A DNA stretch of 64,000 nt from assembly GCA_008711295.1 (NCBI GenBank), contig VUYV01000054.1, positions 1,129,190-1,193,189 of the forward strand, read 5' to 3'. The position numbers were made by a program, and so were the translations under genes. A model generated the notes under the pieces. It was given only the letters and a program-made list of their open reading frames with translations. It had not been told where the DNA came from and did no database searches. Shown in pieces: positions 12,001 through 22,600 of this stretch (positions are counted from its first letter, which is position 1; each line of letters opens with the position of its first letter). The stretch is from Anarhynchus alexandrinus (Eukaryota > Chordata > Aves > Charadriiformes > Charadriidae).

Positions 12001-13062
12001 GTCACCAGCAGTTAGCAAACTTCTCGTCCTCTGCTTGCCCAGCAAGGGACAAGGACACCCTGGACCTCGAGGTCCAAAGAAGGACACTTTGGACACCCTG
12101 AACCTCGAGGAAACTGGCTGGCTCTTCCAAAATCTGCTGACCAAGAAGTTTTCTAGAGAGCGCAGAGCTTTGTGATCCCTACCTACAAGGGGAATAAAAA
12201 CTGGCTTCTTCCAACAGGGTATTTTTTATTCCACTTTGCGTAAAATGGACCTGGCCGCTTTGAATTTTAAATACAAGAATTTTAAATATGAACCCCATCC
12301 TGCTGTCTTTTAATGCTCTGTGTCCAGTAGACCCAAGAAGTCACCTGCTACCCTCAGCAAGATTTCTTTACGAGGGCAAACAGGGTAAGGGTGCTCTGGA
12401 AGGGCAACTGAAAGCTGCCCTATAAGCAACGTAACCTGGTGGTGAAGCAGTATCTCTGATTAGCCCCATACAATGCCAGGAATTTCCTTTACGGAGATTT
12501 GCAGACAGCGCTTCTGAAAGCCCAAGCACAAAAATAACTTTGACGGTATGTTTCCAATAGTCTCCACGTTAGCCATTTCCGAGGGCAGATAATAGCACAC
12601 AGCCTGATCGGCCAAATCTAACAGAAACCTCCACCGCATCCCACTGGTGGGGAAAGAGCCTGGGTCCTGGATCCCTCCCCTCTGCACACAAAGAGGTTCT
12701 ACCAATTCCCCTCCAGAGGAGCTCCCCGTTTTTCGAGTCGCCCAGGGAAATAATAGGATGGAGCCTGTGCCCTATTCCCCGTTGAACTTCAGTGAGTTCA
12801 CTGCACCCCAGGCGACAAAACTCCCTGCAGCTGCACTCACCCAGCGCGGTCGGTGAGTGCTGGGCGAGCACACAGCATCACCCAGCACCACCGAGCATGA
12901 AGATCCAGCATCACCCAGCACGTACATCCAGTATCACCCAGGGTGTGCACAGCATCACCCATCACCACCCAGGGTGCGCACAGCATCCCCCCCCCGACCC
13001 CGGCACTGCCCAGCCCCACGCCGCGGTACCCCCCACCCCCCGAGGTGCCCAGCATCCCCCAC
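1..13062 (-). CDS. OLFML2B: OLFML2B, olfactomedin-like 2B (partial gene, coding exons 2-7 visible)
   Basis: Secreted extracellular-matrix glycoprotein of the olfactomedin family; family members bind matrix polysaccharides and assemble through coiled coils. Six exons read in order on the minus strand: 11990-11727, 8228-8121, 4455-4279, 2413-2185, 1177-647, 214-38. All have AG acceptors, GT donors and compatible phases, giving about 495 codons without a stop. Contents in order: a Cys-rich N-terminal segment, a coiled-coil region, a linker with the YEERFL and NDIEEQ motifs, a Pro/Thr/Ser-rich mucin-like segment, then the start of the olfactomedin domain. [16 protein letters not shown] and [15 protein letters not shown] match my memory of human OLFML2B rather than OLFML2A. 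The last exon, holding most of the olfactomedin domain, lies past the left edge. The signal-peptide exon is not recognised and may be in or near the N gap at 13063-13098. Confidence 0.93.
38..214 (-). CDS. OLFML2B: OLFML2B exon 7: start of olfactomedin domain
   Basis: Acceptor CACAG before 214 and donor G|GTGGGT after 38. Encodes [20 protein letters not shown] through [18 protein letters not shown], the first strand segment of the olfactomedin beta-propeller. It starts with two bases completing a Gly codon and ends with one base of the next Gly, so 177 nt keep phase with exon 6 and the off-window exon 8. Confidence 0.95.
215..646 (-). other. OLFML2B intron 6
   Basis: Intron between exons 6 and 7. 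GC-rich, nothing recognisable inside. Confidence 0.8.
647..1177 (-). CDS. OLFML2B: OLFML2B exon 6: mucin-like Pro/Thr/Ser-rich segment
   Basis: Starts after GGCAG at 1177 and ends ATCG|GTGAG at 647. The N-terminal part [19 protein letters not shown] is conserved. It is followed by about 130 residues dominated by T, P, A and S (many TT, TP and PAT runs), suitable for O-glycosylation, then [11 protein letters not shown]. The flanks are conserved while the middle is free, the pattern expected of a flexible spacer between coiled coil and propeller. Confidence 0.95.
2185..2413 (-). CDS. OLFML2B: OLFML2B exon 5: linker with YEERFL motif
   Basis: Acceptor TTCCAG before 2413 and donor CAAC|GTGAG after 2185. 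Encodes [19 protein letters not shown], a basic stretch around [14 protein letters not shown], then [10 protein letters not shown] and DNDIEEQ. 229 nt, ending one base into a codon completed by exon 6. Confidence 0.94.
2840..2985. repeat. Degenerate GC-rich minisatellite
   Basis: Recurrent blocks of GGGACCGGGA separated by C-rich runs (about five imperfect copies) in OLFML2B intron 4. G-runs on both strands make slipped or quadruplex structures possible. Confidence 0.7.
3670..3728. repeat. 26-bp tandem duplication
   Basis: Two almost identical 26-bp copies beginning ACACCCCGGGCCACCC at 3670 and 3696 (one T/C difference) plus a partial third copy starting at 3722. Confidence 0.85.
4279..4455 (-). 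CDS. OLFML2B: OLFML2B exon 4: coiled-coil/charged segment
   Basis: Found only by translating between splice sites, as no long start-to-stop frame marks it. Acceptor TTCTAG before 4455, donor GAG|GTATGA after 4279, 59 whole codons. Begins [10 protein letters not shown] and contains [31 protein letters not shown], which follows the human RGKENCSENI..LQRDAAAAYAHPE pattern. The NFT and NCS sequons are potential N-glycosylation sites. Confidence 0.92.
4456..8120 (-). other. OLFML2B intron 3
   Basis: 3.7 kb without a coding signal. The stretch around 5150-5700 is AT-richer than its surroundings and holds a perfect AP-1 heptamer (TGAGTCA) at 5588-5594; it could be a regulatory element but nothing proves it. 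No complete repeat element recognised. Confidence 0.6.
8121..8228 (-). CDS. OLFML2B: OLFML2B exon 3: heptad-rich segment
   Basis: Acceptor TTGCAG before 8228, donor GAG|GTAAGA after 8121, 36 whole codons from [14 protein letters not shown] through [18 protein letters not shown]. Leu/Val spacing fits a short coiled coil used for oligomerisation. Nearly identical to my memory of the human exon. Confidence 0.94.
8229..11726 (-). other. OLFML2B intron 2
   Basis: 3.5 kb intron. A T-run near 8622-8636 is the only simple repeat noted. No exon-like conserved frame or recognisable transposon seen. Confidence 0.6.
11727..11990 (-). CDS. OLFML2B: OLFML2B exon 2: Cys-rich N-terminal segment
   Basis: Acceptor GCTCAG before 11990, donor AAG|GTAGGA after 11727, 88 whole codons. 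Reads [20 protein letters not shown], then [46 protein letters not shown] and [14 protein letters not shown]. The CxC pairs likely form disulphides near the mature N terminus. A signal peptide must be added by exon 1, which is not visible. Confidence 0.95.
12860..13000. repeat. Degenerate short tandem repeat (CATCACCCAG-like)
   Basis: Imperfect copies of a roughly 10-bp CATCACCCAG unit, mixed with GTGCACAG units, run up to the C-rich stretch bordering the assembly gap. This makes the region hard to assemble and is a likely cause of the gap at 13063. Confidence 0.75.
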
Positions 13063-13098
13063 NNNNNNNNNNNNNNNNNNNNNNNNNNNNNNNNNNNN
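13063..13098. other. Assembly gap (36 N)
   Basis: Unsequenced bases between a C-rich repeat on the left and a GC-rich CpG island on the right. The missing OLFML2B first exon may lie in or beside it; gap length may be nominal. Confidence 0.99.
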
Positions 13099-13420
13099 CT
13101 GCTCGCTCAGGTGCGGCGCGGCGGGCGCGGGCGGGGCCGGGCCGGGCTCCCGCCCCGGTCCTCCCTCCCCGGTCCGTCCTCCCTCCCTCCCTCCCTTCGC
13201 GGCGGGACGGGCCCCCGGGCGGGGCCGAGCGGGCGGCGGGGCGGGGACGGACCGGGGCCGCCCCGGGCGGTGCTTTCCACCTGCGGCGTGGGTTCCCCGC
13301 AGCCCACCCCCAGCCCGGCGGCGGTGCGTGGGCCCGGTGCTCAAGCTGCCTCCGTGGGAAAGGGAGAGAGCCCTGTCCCGGGGGAAGGCGGAGGCCAGGA
13401 GGGAGCGGGAGGCCACGGGG
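13099..13420 (-). promoter_or_regulatory. CpG island, candidate OLFML2B promoter/first-exon region
   Basis: Dense CpG and GC-box-like GGGCGGGG/CCCGCCCC strings directly upstream of the OLFML2B exons in transcriptional order. Position and composition suggest the promoter, but I could not find a signal-peptide ORF ending in a donor compatible with exon 2 (phase 0). Confidence 0.4.
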
Positions 13421-16090
13421 ACTTGGGCATCATCATCCGCCCGAAGCAGGTTACGGTGAGGTCCTGCACATGGGGTTTCTCCGGGGGGCTGCAACCCCCT
13501 TTCTGCACCGACCCAACCTGTGCATCCCACCCCTGCGGTTTGCCAGGGAGCTGGTGGGAGACGGAAAGCCGTCCTGACAGCCTGCCTCATTTTCCATCTC
13601 TAGTAACATCCTGGATCTCATCCTCTGCATGGTTTGGGTCACGGGGAAGCCATCCTGATGGCACAGCACAGCACAGCACGCCTGCGGCTCTCCAGTAACA
13701 CTGCATGGGCTGGAGTCACGCAAGCAGTTCATGTTTCGAAGACAGGCTCCTCGCCATGAGCACAGACCTCCATGTGCTTAGCGAAATTTAGGCTGACGCC
13801 GTCGGGAAGCGGCCACGCTCTGGCAGTCTTGTATCCCTCTGTGCCTCCTGCCAAACGGAAATGTCCTGGACGCACTGTTCCTGGGAAAAGCACAAGCACG
13901 GCATCCTCCGCTGCGTAGGTGTCTGCACTGCGGTGATGATGTCTGGGCCTCGCTAATTTGTGATGAAACCTGAGATTCCCTTATAAATGTACCGATGGCA
14001 GTCAGGCACACACCAGCACCATGTCCCACGTACGGCACAGACTCACGCTTGCCTCAAAACCTGCCCATGGGTCAGAGGGAGAAGCCACACACACAGCAGG
14101 TGGCACGAGAGGACATGCGAAGCTCTCACTGAAGCAAGGCTGTGCACCAGCGAAGCACCCCCAGTCCTTAACGCACACGTGTCCCAAAACCACCCTAAAC
14201 CTGGTGCCTGCAGCCCTGGGACAGGGCATCTCTCTAGGGGGGCTCCAGCTCTCACATCCCATTGCTCTCTCCTAGGGACAGACGGGAGGGATGGAGCTAC
14301 CAGACACAAAGAAAACATCTTGTGTGAGAGAGGAAGCAGCTCTGGCATGGGGGACAGCAGAAGTTGCTGACTCCAGGGCCAGGACCGCAGGCTCCGTGTG
14401 GCATGGCACTGTGCCTCCCTTTCCTCCAGCCTCCCTGGGAAGCAAAGCTTGTGGAGAAGGGGGCAGGGATGCACCGGTCCCTGCAGCAAGGCTGAGCAGA
14501 ACAGAGCAGGAGGGGAAGCAGCCAGGGAGGATGGGAGGACAAGAACAGCCAACCTTTGGGCAACTAGAGAGCAGCAGGAGAGGCAAGGCATTTCTAAAAG
14601 CCTCCCCCCACCAGCCTCTCTCAAGGATGAAATGTCCCTCAGGCACCAGCTCCTTCCCTTCCATTTCCACTACTCAGTGCTGACAACAGCTGGGCTTCCC
14701 CGGGGGCAGCTACTCCATCTGTCACCACAGACTGCCCCGAGGCTGAAAGACTTTGGTTTCTGGAGCCCCCAGCTCATGTCCTGTGGGGCCTCCAGGAGAT
14801 CTCAGCTGGCTCAGAGCGCTGGACCCCCAAGCAGACATGTCACTGTCAGGGCTAGCAGCCGAGAGCAGCCCCGAGAGGTCCCATGGCAAGCGGCATCTAA
14901 AACTTTTAAGCCTTTTTCTAATGGTCACTTTCAAAGGCTGGAAAAAGAAGGAAAACAAATCAACCACAGTATTTCAAAACGAAAAGGAAAGATTTCACAT
15001 ATTACTGACATTCTGTGTTGATTTCTTTTCAAGAAAGGGAAGAAAAAGCCTTTCTGGTGGTATTTAGCTTGGGTTAAAGACAAGTTTAAGCCTGTCCTTT
15101 GGGTGCAAGAGGAGACAGCAACAGGCGCTTTGGGTTCACTGCGGTCAGCTCTAAAGTCTGAATATTCCCCCTTCGAGAAAAAAACAAGACAAACCCACAG
15201 GCAGAGGAGGACACCAGAGCAAGCGAGTGTGGCCCTGGTTTTTCTGTCTTGCTGAAGAAGGATGGCCCAGACCCTGGCCTAAGCATGAAACCCCAATGAC
15301 CCCATGCCTGACCCCACTCTGTGTGACTGGTCTCGTGCAAAGCCGGGGCTGCCCAAGGAAGCAGGTAGGCAGTGCTCTTCAAGTGCCACAAGTGGAACCA
15401 TCACCGGGTCTGGGAAAAATGGAATCCAACAGCCCCATTACAGGCAACAGGTCTTCGTGCCTGGAGCTGTGGGTGCAAAAAACCTGTCCTTCCCTCCCGA
15501 ATCCCCCATGGAAAGTGTGCCCTTGTGCACCTGCCACCTCCTTGTGCTGAGCTGGGCCCCCGCAAGGTCTGGGCAGTGCTTTGTGAGAGGCAGTAACAGC
15601 AGGGACACTGAATTTGTGGGTCAAGCTAGACCGCAGACATGATGGCGGTAGGCTTAAGGTCTGGGCTGACCTGATGCTAGGTCTGGGGAGTCATTCGTTT
15701 TGATTTTAGGGGGTGCCGAGCTCGGCAGGAGGGAGGGAGACAGGGGGCACATCCTGCCCTTTGAGGACAACCGCTGCCACCCTCAGCTGTGGGGCGGCCG
15801 GGCGCTCCCCCGGCCCGGGCACCGACCACCGGGGGATGCTCAGTGCCGAGGGCGAGCGGCCCCGGGCAGGACGCCGGGCCGGTCCCCTGCGCTGCTGCCG
15901 CCGCCGCCGCCGGTGCCGGTGTGTGCCCGCCGCCGGCCGCCGTCCCGCTCCGCGGGGGCGCAGCACCACCGCGTGGCACCGCAGCCCCGCGCAGGGTCCC
16001 CGGCAGCGGCAAACCGGGTGCTCGGGGTTGTCACTCGTTAAAATTCTGTGCAATTAAAATGCTTCCTATTAGGGGCAGAGAGCCAGTGCT
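13421..16090. other. Intergenic, no gene recognised
   Basis: Mixed-composition sequence with no protein-like frame I recognise and no recognisable repeat until the CpG island at about 15760. Overlapping long frames on both strands lack family signatures. Confidence 0.55.
15760..16030. promoter_or_regulatory. Orphan CpG island
   Basis: About 270 bp with very dense CpG, including a GCC trinucleotide run at about 15896-15912, ending abruptly before a CR1 fragment. No adjacent known first exon. It could be a distal OLFML2B promoter, a lncRNA promoter or a regulatory island; the sequence alone does not decide. Confidence 0.45.
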
Positions 16091-16094
16091 GGCC

Positions 16095-16625
16095 CGCCCG
16101 AGACCCTCTCCGGGCTGAACAGTCCCAACTCGCTCAGCCTTTTCCTCGCAGGAAAGGTGCTCCAGTCCCGTCATCATCTTAGTGGCCCTCTGCTGGGCTC
16201 TCTCCAGTATGCCCATGTCTCTCCTGTACTGGGCAGCCCAGAACTGGACACAGCACTTCAGGTGTCGCCTCCCCAGGGCTGAGCAGAGGGGAAGGATCAC
16301 CTCCCTCTACCTGCTGGCAGTGGTCCCCCTAAAACACCCTGAGACACCATTAGCCTTCTTTGCTGCAATGGCACATTCCTGGCTCATGTTCAACGTGGTG
16401 TCCACCAGCACCCTCAGGGCCTCTTCTGCAGAGCTGCTTTCCAGCTGGGTGGTCCCCAGCATGTACTGGTGTACGGGGTTGTTCCTCCCTTGGTGCAGGA
16501 CTTTGCACTTCCCTGTGTTGAACTGCACGAGGTCCCTGTCAGACCATTTCTCCAGCCTGTCTCTGGATGGTGGTAGCACGACCCTCTGGCACGTCAGCCA
16601 GTCCTGCTATTCTTGTGTCAGTGGT
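16095..16625 (-). mobile_element. CR1 LINE fragment, reverse-transcriptase 3' part
   Basis: Minus-strand translation, with frameshifts, gives GLADVPEGRATTIQRQ, RLEKWSDRDLVQFNTGKCKV, LGTTQLESSSAEEALRVLVD and [20 protein letters not shown], the ordered C-terminal blocks of CR1 ORF2. Truncated at both ends and frame-broken, so a dead copy. Confidence 0.9.
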
Positions 16626-19600
16626 GGGAGTGGGAAGGATGCACACCTGCACAGGACACACCCCAGCTAACTTAGGGCCAAAAGCTGAGAGATACCTGGC
16701 ATCCCCAGTGGGATACGTCATCGTCCTTGTTGTCAGGCCCGGAGGTGAGCAAGGTGAGCTAGAGGCTGTGGTTGATCCTTGCACACTCCTGGTACATTCT
16801 GTAGCTCTTCCCAGCACCTCCCTGTTGCCTCAGCACCTGTGGCTTTTGGTCCCGTGGCCTCGGGTGCCAGCACCACATCCTGTTGAGAGAGACCAATGTT
16901 GCAGGAGGCAGGTCTCCTTGTTAGCATTCCCATGCTGGATTTTGCAAGGCACTATAAGCTAGTCTGGCTGTGCCTTCCAGAGGTCACATATAGAAAGAGG
17001 CTGGTGGAATACGCCATTGTGTCCCCAGGCTCTACAGCTCAGTGTCTGCTTCCAACAGCAGCTAGGGGCTCATGGGAGCAACGCTTCTGTAGTTGCCAAG
17101 GGCCTGCAGAGAGACATCTGAGCATTTGAAGTGAGAGGAGGACTCAACAGATGCCACTCACCTGGGGACTGCACGTGGTTGGATGGCAGAAGGCCATGCA
17201 GCCTAGTGAGGGGCCGCAGAAAGGGGTGACAGTCCCTCATGCATCAGCTCCACCACACAGCTTTGCTGCAGGTGCCCAAGGTGAAGGAAGCTCCCTCCCA
17301 CCTCCATCCGCTGAAGGAGGAAATCCATCTCATGGAGCAACATGACAAGACAGGAAAGCTCATGACGTGACCCTGAGTTGCACAGCAATTTGAGAGGTTT
17401 CCCTACTGACCTCAGCAGTGACACTTGTGTTTACGCTTCTGAGTCAAATGAGACCTGGGTGAACAGGCACATGCCCCAGAAACCATGACTTTCTGAGGCT
17501 GTCCAACCTGTGTCACCTGTGGGAGGCAGGACTGCATCAAGCCTGACCTTCCAGTATCCCTCCTTCAGCAAGCCCTGGGCAGACAGAGGAGGTCTGTACA
17601 AGCTAGAATAGGAGATGTATTTAAAAATATGTCTTAAAAAAAAAAAAATTATTATTTTTTAAAAAACAACAAAACAAACCTGGAGCAGGCCAGGAGAGCT
17701 GCCTGTGTCAGATGGGCTAGCTGGCTGGGATGAGCCCCAGGCTTCCTAGGCAGGTCTGTTTGACCTGGTAAGAGCTTATGAGAGTAGCTTAAAGGTGGGT
17801 TTAGGAGAACTTGCACCGAACTAAGCTGCATAGGCACTGGGTACAACGCTCAGGCCAGAACACTGTAGTAGGAGAAAAGTGGGACTTTGTACAAGTTCTG
17901 CCTTATAATCATATTATGCTGAAATTTATGGCTTCCTGACTATTCCCATCCACCAAGCAGCGCCAGACCCTAAGGCCTGGCAGTTTCCATCGGGAGCAGA
18001 CACCAGTGTCAGAAGCATTTTGGACCCACCAGGGGTTTCTTGTACACTGTGGGTGTCTGTCCTGTGCCGGCGGTGGTACCTGCAGGGTGCAGGCAGCACG
18101 GCTCCCGCAGTGCAGGCAGCATGGCTCAGGCGGCAGCCTTGGAGACCCTGCAGCCCTGGAACCCTTCATGGGAACTCCAGCCCCCATCGTTACCCCCGTG
18201 TGTGGCACAGCTGGGAAAACAGGTCTGGCTAGGAGCCCATCTTTAAGGAGTGAGAAGGACAACAAAAAAACCCAGAGGGGAGTATCTGTCCCTCCTGTCC
18301 CTCAGCTCATACTCACCTCCTTCCCCGGTGCAGGGATGCAGCTATACGCATCCTGCCTCCCTGAGATGCCACCTGTTTGTACCTGTCCCCTCCGCACACT
18401 GTAATTAAACCTGTCTGAGCCCCTGTGATCAAGGCGAGGTTCCACCTTGCTGTGTTTCAAAATATAAATCCCTTTGAGCACAAACATCACAGCAGCAATT
18501 TGTCTTCTCCGCTGCATGTGGCTGTGCAAGACCGTCCCCCGGTTTTTGAGGCCACTTTGCCAACGCCGATGCCCTGTTCCATCAGCACACTTCCAGCACA
18601 CCCACGCGTTGCCATGGCTGCTCCATCAGTACCTGGACACACAAAGACATGTGAGCCACCCCTCGGCTTCAGGGCCATCCAGAGCTGATCAGTATGTCCC
18701 ACCCTTGGTGGAACAGGAACTTACTTGCGATAGCAAAGGGCACGCAGGGGATTCACCGCAGCAGCGGCGTTCCCGGGCACCGCACACATGTGCTCACACC
18801 AGCTTTTTTTCGGAGGCTGCACGAGCAGCCATCTGTGCCCATGCGCATCACACGAGGTCTCGCTAAAACCCAGCACGGTCACAAAAAGCGGCACCTCTAG
18901 AGATGAACTTTCAGCTGAAAACACAAAATGAGTGATCTGTAGACAAAAGCTGTGGTTTAGCAAGCTGGGTCGGAAGGACACAAATACCTCCACGCAGTCC
19001 TGGCTGTAGCACCTTGGGCTCACATCTTCCCACCTCCCTGGACCCCCTCCCCAGCTCCCCTACCCCCGCGCTGACCCAACTGCTCTCAGAGCAGCCCTGC
19101 AAAGACAGGGGCTGGGGACAAGCAGGACCCATAGGGGAAAGCGGGGGCTTGGGGTTGGCCACGGTGTTGCTCACACCTGGGAGAAGCAAGAAAGCAAAAC
19201 CTTCTGTTTTGATTTCCCTGGCAGAAACCTCCACCAGAATTTTCTGGGGAAACCTCCAAACTGGACAAAAGTGAGTCTCTGAGGACTGGTTGGCTTTCCC
19301 TTCTGGGGAAACCAGCCTGGCACTCCTGCGCAACTCCCAGCCACTATGGCACCCAACTTGGGATGTCCCTTTCGTTAATAGCCTACTCTGCTGTCTCCTG
19401 AGCTGAACCATGGACCTGAGGGGTCAGGGGACCTGGGATGTGCATGGAAACCCAGGCAGAGTTTGCACACACCAGCCAGCTCCTGCAGAAGCTTCTGGTG
19501 GTCAGCATTTGGCAATACTGGCCACATGAACATGGGTAAGGTCCAGGATGGACTGCCTGTCCTGCTCCAAGCAGCGCTTTCATGGTGTCCAGGACACTGG

Positions 19601-22600
19601 TTGGATGCACAACTCACATACCGGTGCTCTGTTAAACACCGCAAAGGCCGACCTTTGTCCTACAGCAATCATGTCACTGCTGAACACCTCAGAGAGGGAC
19701 ATGTGGACACAGTCAAGAGGAAAAGGTGGGGAGAAAATGGGGATTAGCAAGGGCAGATAAAGACTTGACCTCTCCCTGGCAGAGGTCTGGGTCACAAGGA
19801 GTTGCCAGGTCCTATTGCAAGTAATTATGAAGCTCAGCTCGTCAGGCAGTGAGCAGCGAGCATCAGCCCGATCTGCAACATTCAGGGAAGGTGATTGAAT
19901 AGGTAAGGGTGGATGTGCTAGGGCAGGTCTCTCCAGGACATAGCCACCACGTGCCAGCAGCACGTGCCAGTGAGGTGCCCCCGGCAGGACATCCGGGAAC
20001 AGAACCAGCCTCAGCATCACCAAACCAGTCCCACCACACTCCCTGTTTGCCCTGGGATAACAACAGCAGCTTGCTCCACTGCGGTCGGTGCCCATGCCTC
20101 ACTGAGGATACCTGTGGGCTCATGAGGGACCCAAGGGATATTTGGGAAGACACCTCCATCCCACCAGCTTCTAATCCCACCACCTTGACCACGTGCTCAC
20201 CCTTCTCCCCTATATCCTTACCAACACTACTGCTCTACACCCCAACGGTGTTGTTCTCAAGTTTAGGAAAAGAGAGGAGTGCAGAGGCTGGACCCATCTC
20301 TCAGCCTCCACAATTGGAGAACTACAGTGCGCACCAAGGAGCAACATCCTCTGCAGGAGATGTCCCAGCCTCGTGGTCCCTTCTCACCAAATGCCATGCC
20401 TGGCATGCCAGCAGCCCTGGCAGGAGCCATCAAATTTGCCAAGGGCTTTGTTGATGAAGGAAGTGCCAACAGCCATCACCACGTGGGTGGGAGGAAGACG
20501 CTGGTCCCCATGGGACTGAGGCAGCTCTCTGGCATCAGGCAACAGATGCCTGCCTGGCCAGCACGCTGCCAGGTGGTTCACCAGCCCAAGGGCCAGATTC
20601 CAGAAAGGCAAAAGTTCAGTCCCAGTGTCTGCTGTGGGACCCAAACTGGGCACTTCTCATGTGACTGGCCAGGTACCCCCACAGCCAGGGGGACCTCTGT
20701 TGACTTCTGGTCCCACTGCAAATGGAAGAGGGGTCCCCAAAAGGCCCACTATGCAACAGGGCAGCTGCCAATGCACCCACCCCATGCAGAGCAGGAAGCT
20801 CCACCATGGATGTCCCTATGGCCAAGCACCCCAAGGACTACACTACTCTGGCACATCTTGCCCCTTGGACAGATCTCACCCTACAGGAGGTGTCTGGGCA
20901 TGAGGATGTACCTCTTACCTCAAATGCAAACTGCAAGTCCAGCACATAAGACTTCTGGATCCAAAAGCCTCATGACCCAGGGCATGAAAGGAAAGCAGAA
21001 GAGCCCAAGGACGTGACCAGCACCATGGGGCTCTGCAGGAAACAGAGAGGTGGATTACTAGGGCAGGTGCTAGTCCTGCCCCAAGAGGGACATCCTCGAC
21101 GAGGGACCTCCAGAAACCCATGTCATCAACACTCCAGTGAGTCTGTAATAAAACTTCTGGAGCCACAACCCACTGCCTGTATACAGAGAAATGCCCAACG
21201 TGCCAATTACCCCCACCAATCCAACTTCTCTGACCTTAGATCTGGTGTTCCCTTCCACCTTAAACATGAGGCAATGTGTGTGCTACAGCATCCTCTCCCT
21301 AACTTCACTGACCTCAATCTCTGCTGTTGCTTGGCAGCTAGCCCAGGCATGGACCCATCCTCATAACTGGCCTCCAACTCTTTCTGCTCTCCAACACTTC
21401 TGCTACCACATGATGGTCCAAGTGGTCCCCCTCAGCATGTTCTGCCCATCCATGCAGCCCAGACCCAGGTGACAACACGTCCCTCTCCAGACAAAAATGC
21501 CTATCATGAGTTGGCTGGAAAGCTGCTGGGCACAGCAGGAAGAGCTTGAGTCAACCCAAGAGCTGCCCAAGGCCAAGGAAGCCATGACCTGCTGAAAGGT
21601 ATCCAGGGAATTCAAGGCAGGGATGTGATGCAGCTCTCCTGACCCCCGAGCTGTGGCAGCTGCTGACAGGCAGAGCGTGGGTAGGTAGTGTGAGGATCTG
21701 CTCCACTCCTGAGTGGTGTTACTGCATTTTAAGGCCATTAATAAATCGCTGGTGCCTGGAGGCTATGCAGCACATGTCCCCGGGCTCTGTGGGGCTGGCA
21801 GGCGCAGAGCAGCATCCCTGTAGCCTCCACGCACTGCTGCTTGGAAGTGACTTATCCAAACCATCTCAGCAGGTCTGGCTTTTGCTGGCTCACCATGAAT
21901 GAGCCACCATCTATTCAGATGACAAGGACATAAGACATTGCTGTACCTGCCTTGTGCTTCCCAGAGAGGTGCAGGCCACAGTGACTCATGGAGCTACTTC
22001 AGAGGTGAATCTCAGGAGTACCTGTGCTGTGGGCATGCATGTCTTGGGCTCCAGAGCTGATTATGATGCTTAGAAGAATCGCTGTCTTCTCAGCCCTGTC
22101 CCACACAGCCACTTGTAGAGACTGGCTAGTGCCCCAACCCCTGAAGTCACTGCTGCCCCTTGAGGGTGGCACTACGTGCTCTGGTACCAAAGTAGGGTTA
22201 CGGGAGCTCTCTCCATGCTGCAGCCCTGGAGAGGGGGCCTGAACACCTCCTCTCTGCCAGACTCCCATGTGCCTCCCACTGTCCCTGCCCTGGAGGAGCA
22301 GATGCAGGTTCTTCCAGGGGACATGACTCCCACAGGCAGATGTACGCTGAACCAGACTGAACCCACCAAAGCTTCTGCTGAGACAGACAGAAACAAAGAG
22401 CAGGGCAAGACTGGAGCCGGGCCTCCCCGGTGCACCCTGAGGCCATCCTTGTCTTTAGTAGTTCCTCTTTCAAGAGCGAGCATCCTACATAAGCATTTAG
22501 CACCTGCGCTGCTTCACAGCAAGACCTCGCACAGCTTGACCCCAGGCTGGGTACCCAGCCACCTCCTCCTGTTTGCTTTGCTTGAGGCAGCTTTAAGGGA

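Noticed and set aside
12837..13055. 72-codon minus-strand frame
   Set aside because: Formed by the degenerate CATCACCCAG repeat.
13107..13307. OLFML2B first exon in the CpG island with donor CGCAG|GTGGAA near 13275
   Set aside because: The upstream frame lacks a hydrophobic signal peptide and the donor is weak; left unassigned.
20279..21016. 245-codon plus-strand frame in the intergenic interval
   Set aside because: Composition resembles random translation, no recognisable motif, no exon-like splice context.
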